64,000 nucleotides of DNA, from positions 310,001 to 374,000 of the forward strand of contig NC_009092.1 of the NCBI RefSeq assembly GCF_000016065.1, written 5' to 3'. The notes under the pieces were generated by a model that worked only from the letters and a program-made list of their open reading frames with translations, ran no database searches and was not told the origin of the DNA. Positions within the stretch are counted from its first letter, which is position 1. Every line of letters begins with the position of its first letter. A program made the translations under genes and the position numbers. Origin of the DNA: Shewanella loihica PV-4 (GTDB lineage Bacteria > Pseudomonadota > Gammaproteobacteria > Enterobacterales > Shewanellaceae). Positions 63,429 to 64,000 of this stretch are shown one piece after another.

Positions 63429-64000
63429 TTAAATCGCCAGGGTCTTAGGGAAGAGGATGTTGTTCTCGATATGTATGTGTTGCTGCAGATCGGCAACAAA
63501 TTCTTTCAGGGTGGCATAGCAGATACGCCAGGTGGTGCAGGCGTGGGGCGGCGGCGTGAAGTCGTTGGTGAGGGCTCTCAGGCGCTCGACAATCTCGCTG
63601 GCCTCATCGTGCTCATGCTCCATGGCATTGATGGGGTTGCCTATGTGACCGAAACAGCCACTCACCTGTTCGCCCGCAGCCATGGCGCGGATGGCGGGGA
63701 AGAGGATCTGCTCCTCCTTCATCAGGTGGGGCATGAGATCTTCTATCAGGGCACGAACCCAGCCGGCAAAGGGCTTTATCTCGTCATAATGCTCACCGTG
63801 GGCGCGCACCATCTTCTGGCTATATTCGATAAGCAGTGGCGCCTTCTCACGCACATAGTCGTGGTGAGTCGCCTCGATATAGTCGATCAGCTCGCTTAAG
63901 GGTAACTGATTCAGGCTATCCTCTTGCATCCCTTCGGCCTTCACGGCCTGGAGCGCCGCCTCTACCTCCACCAGGGCGATGCCCGCCCGATCACAGGCCT
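63429..64000 (-). CDS. Iron-sulfur cluster repair di-iron protein, YtfE/ScdA family (partial)
   Basis: The last 190 codons of a gene that begins beyond the window; the frame stays open to 64000 with no stop. The visible part holds the end of the DUF542 region (CDRAGIALVEVEAAL) and the hemerythrin-like di-iron domain, with ligands in THHDYVR, HGEHYDE, HLMKEEQILFP, MEHEHDEASE and IHIENNILFP. RIC proteins repair iron-sulfur clusters damaged by nitric oxide or peroxide. The conserved Cys-Cys at the N-terminus lies outside the window. Regulation, often by NsrR, cannot be judged here. Confidence 0.92.
   Translation of the reverse strand, partial: ACDRAGIALVEVEAALQAVKAEGMQEDSLNQLPLSELIDYIEATHHDYVREKAPLLIEYSQKMVRAHGEHYDEIKPFAGWVRALIEDLMPHLMKEEQILFPAIRAMAAGEQVSGCFGHIGNPINAMEHEHDEASEIVERLRALTNDFTPPPHACTTWRICYATLKEFVADLQQHIHIENNILFPKTLAI

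Overview
The window looks like a chromosomal segment of a marine gammaproteobacterium, most probably a Shewanella. The proteins are close in sequence to E. coli and Vibrio housekeeping enzymes. The gene order adhesin, ABC exporter, HlyD-type adaptor, TolC-type channel, OmpA-like lipoprotein, LapG-type protease and LapD-type receptor matches the bpfA biofilm locus known from Shewanella oneidensis. Genus assignment is an inference from recall, not from a search.

Layout. (1) 1-4947: branched-chain amino acid operon ilvG(partial)-ilvM-ilvE-ilvD-ilvA, closed by a terminator and followed by a small inverted-repeat element (MITE-like, 5051-5218). (2) 5341-19086: mixed single genes: a class V aminotransferase, a small membrane protein, an Hsp20 chaperone, an unrecognised 635-residue protein, a metallo-beta-lactamase-fold protein divergent from a TetR regulator with clear operator palindromes between them, an NSS-family sodium symporter, an Lrp/AsnC regulator, a PAP2 phosphatase, creD, ubiK and rep. 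(3) 19116-22595: a GAF-GAF-GGDEF-EAL protein, then tRNA-Arg(CCG), tRNA-His(GTG) and two identical tRNA-Pro(TGG) genes with promoter and terminator. (4) 22601-50283, all on the minus strand: a 28-kb biofilm-adhesion locus. In transcription order it holds a 1553-residue RTX adhesin, a giant 4795-residue RTX adhesin (BpfA/LapA type), the type I secretion ATPase, adaptor and outer-membrane channel, an OmpA-like lipoprotein, the LapG-type periplasmic protease and the LapD-type c-di-GMP receptor. (5) 50568-57562: the haem operon hemC-hemD-hemX-hemY on the minus strand, divergent from cyaA, which faces cyaY. (6) 58094-62639: lptM-lysA-dapF-DUF484-xerC-yigB, a tightly packed operon. (7) 62741-64000: a HupE/UreJ membrane protein and the C-terminal part of a YtfE/ScdA-type iron-sulfur repair protein that runs off the window.

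How the genes work together. By the established LapA/LapD/LapG model, high c-di-GMP lets the inner-membrane receptor LapD (degenerate GGDEF and EAL domains) hold the protease LapG, so the adhesins stay anchored in the TolC-like pore. When c-di-GMP falls, LapG cuts the adhesins after their N-terminal retention module and the cell detaches. Both adhesins here carry the same TAAG cleavage motif in the same sequence context, so one LapG probably controls two adhesins. A diguanylate cyclase candidate with an intact GGDEF motif and I-site lies just beyond the tRNA cluster.

The most unusual sequence is the repeat content of the adhesins: 19 nearly identical 321-bp units, three 309-bp units, a 606-bp duplicated block and, in the smaller adhesin, four nearly identical 360-bp units. 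Variant patterns in the 321-bp array suggest expansion by duplication of blocks of about nine units. The flanking ilv, rep, tRNA, hem, cya, dapF and xerC genes follow the same broad order as the 85-86 minute region of E. coli, so the adhesin locus occupies a variable slot between the tRNA cluster and hemY.
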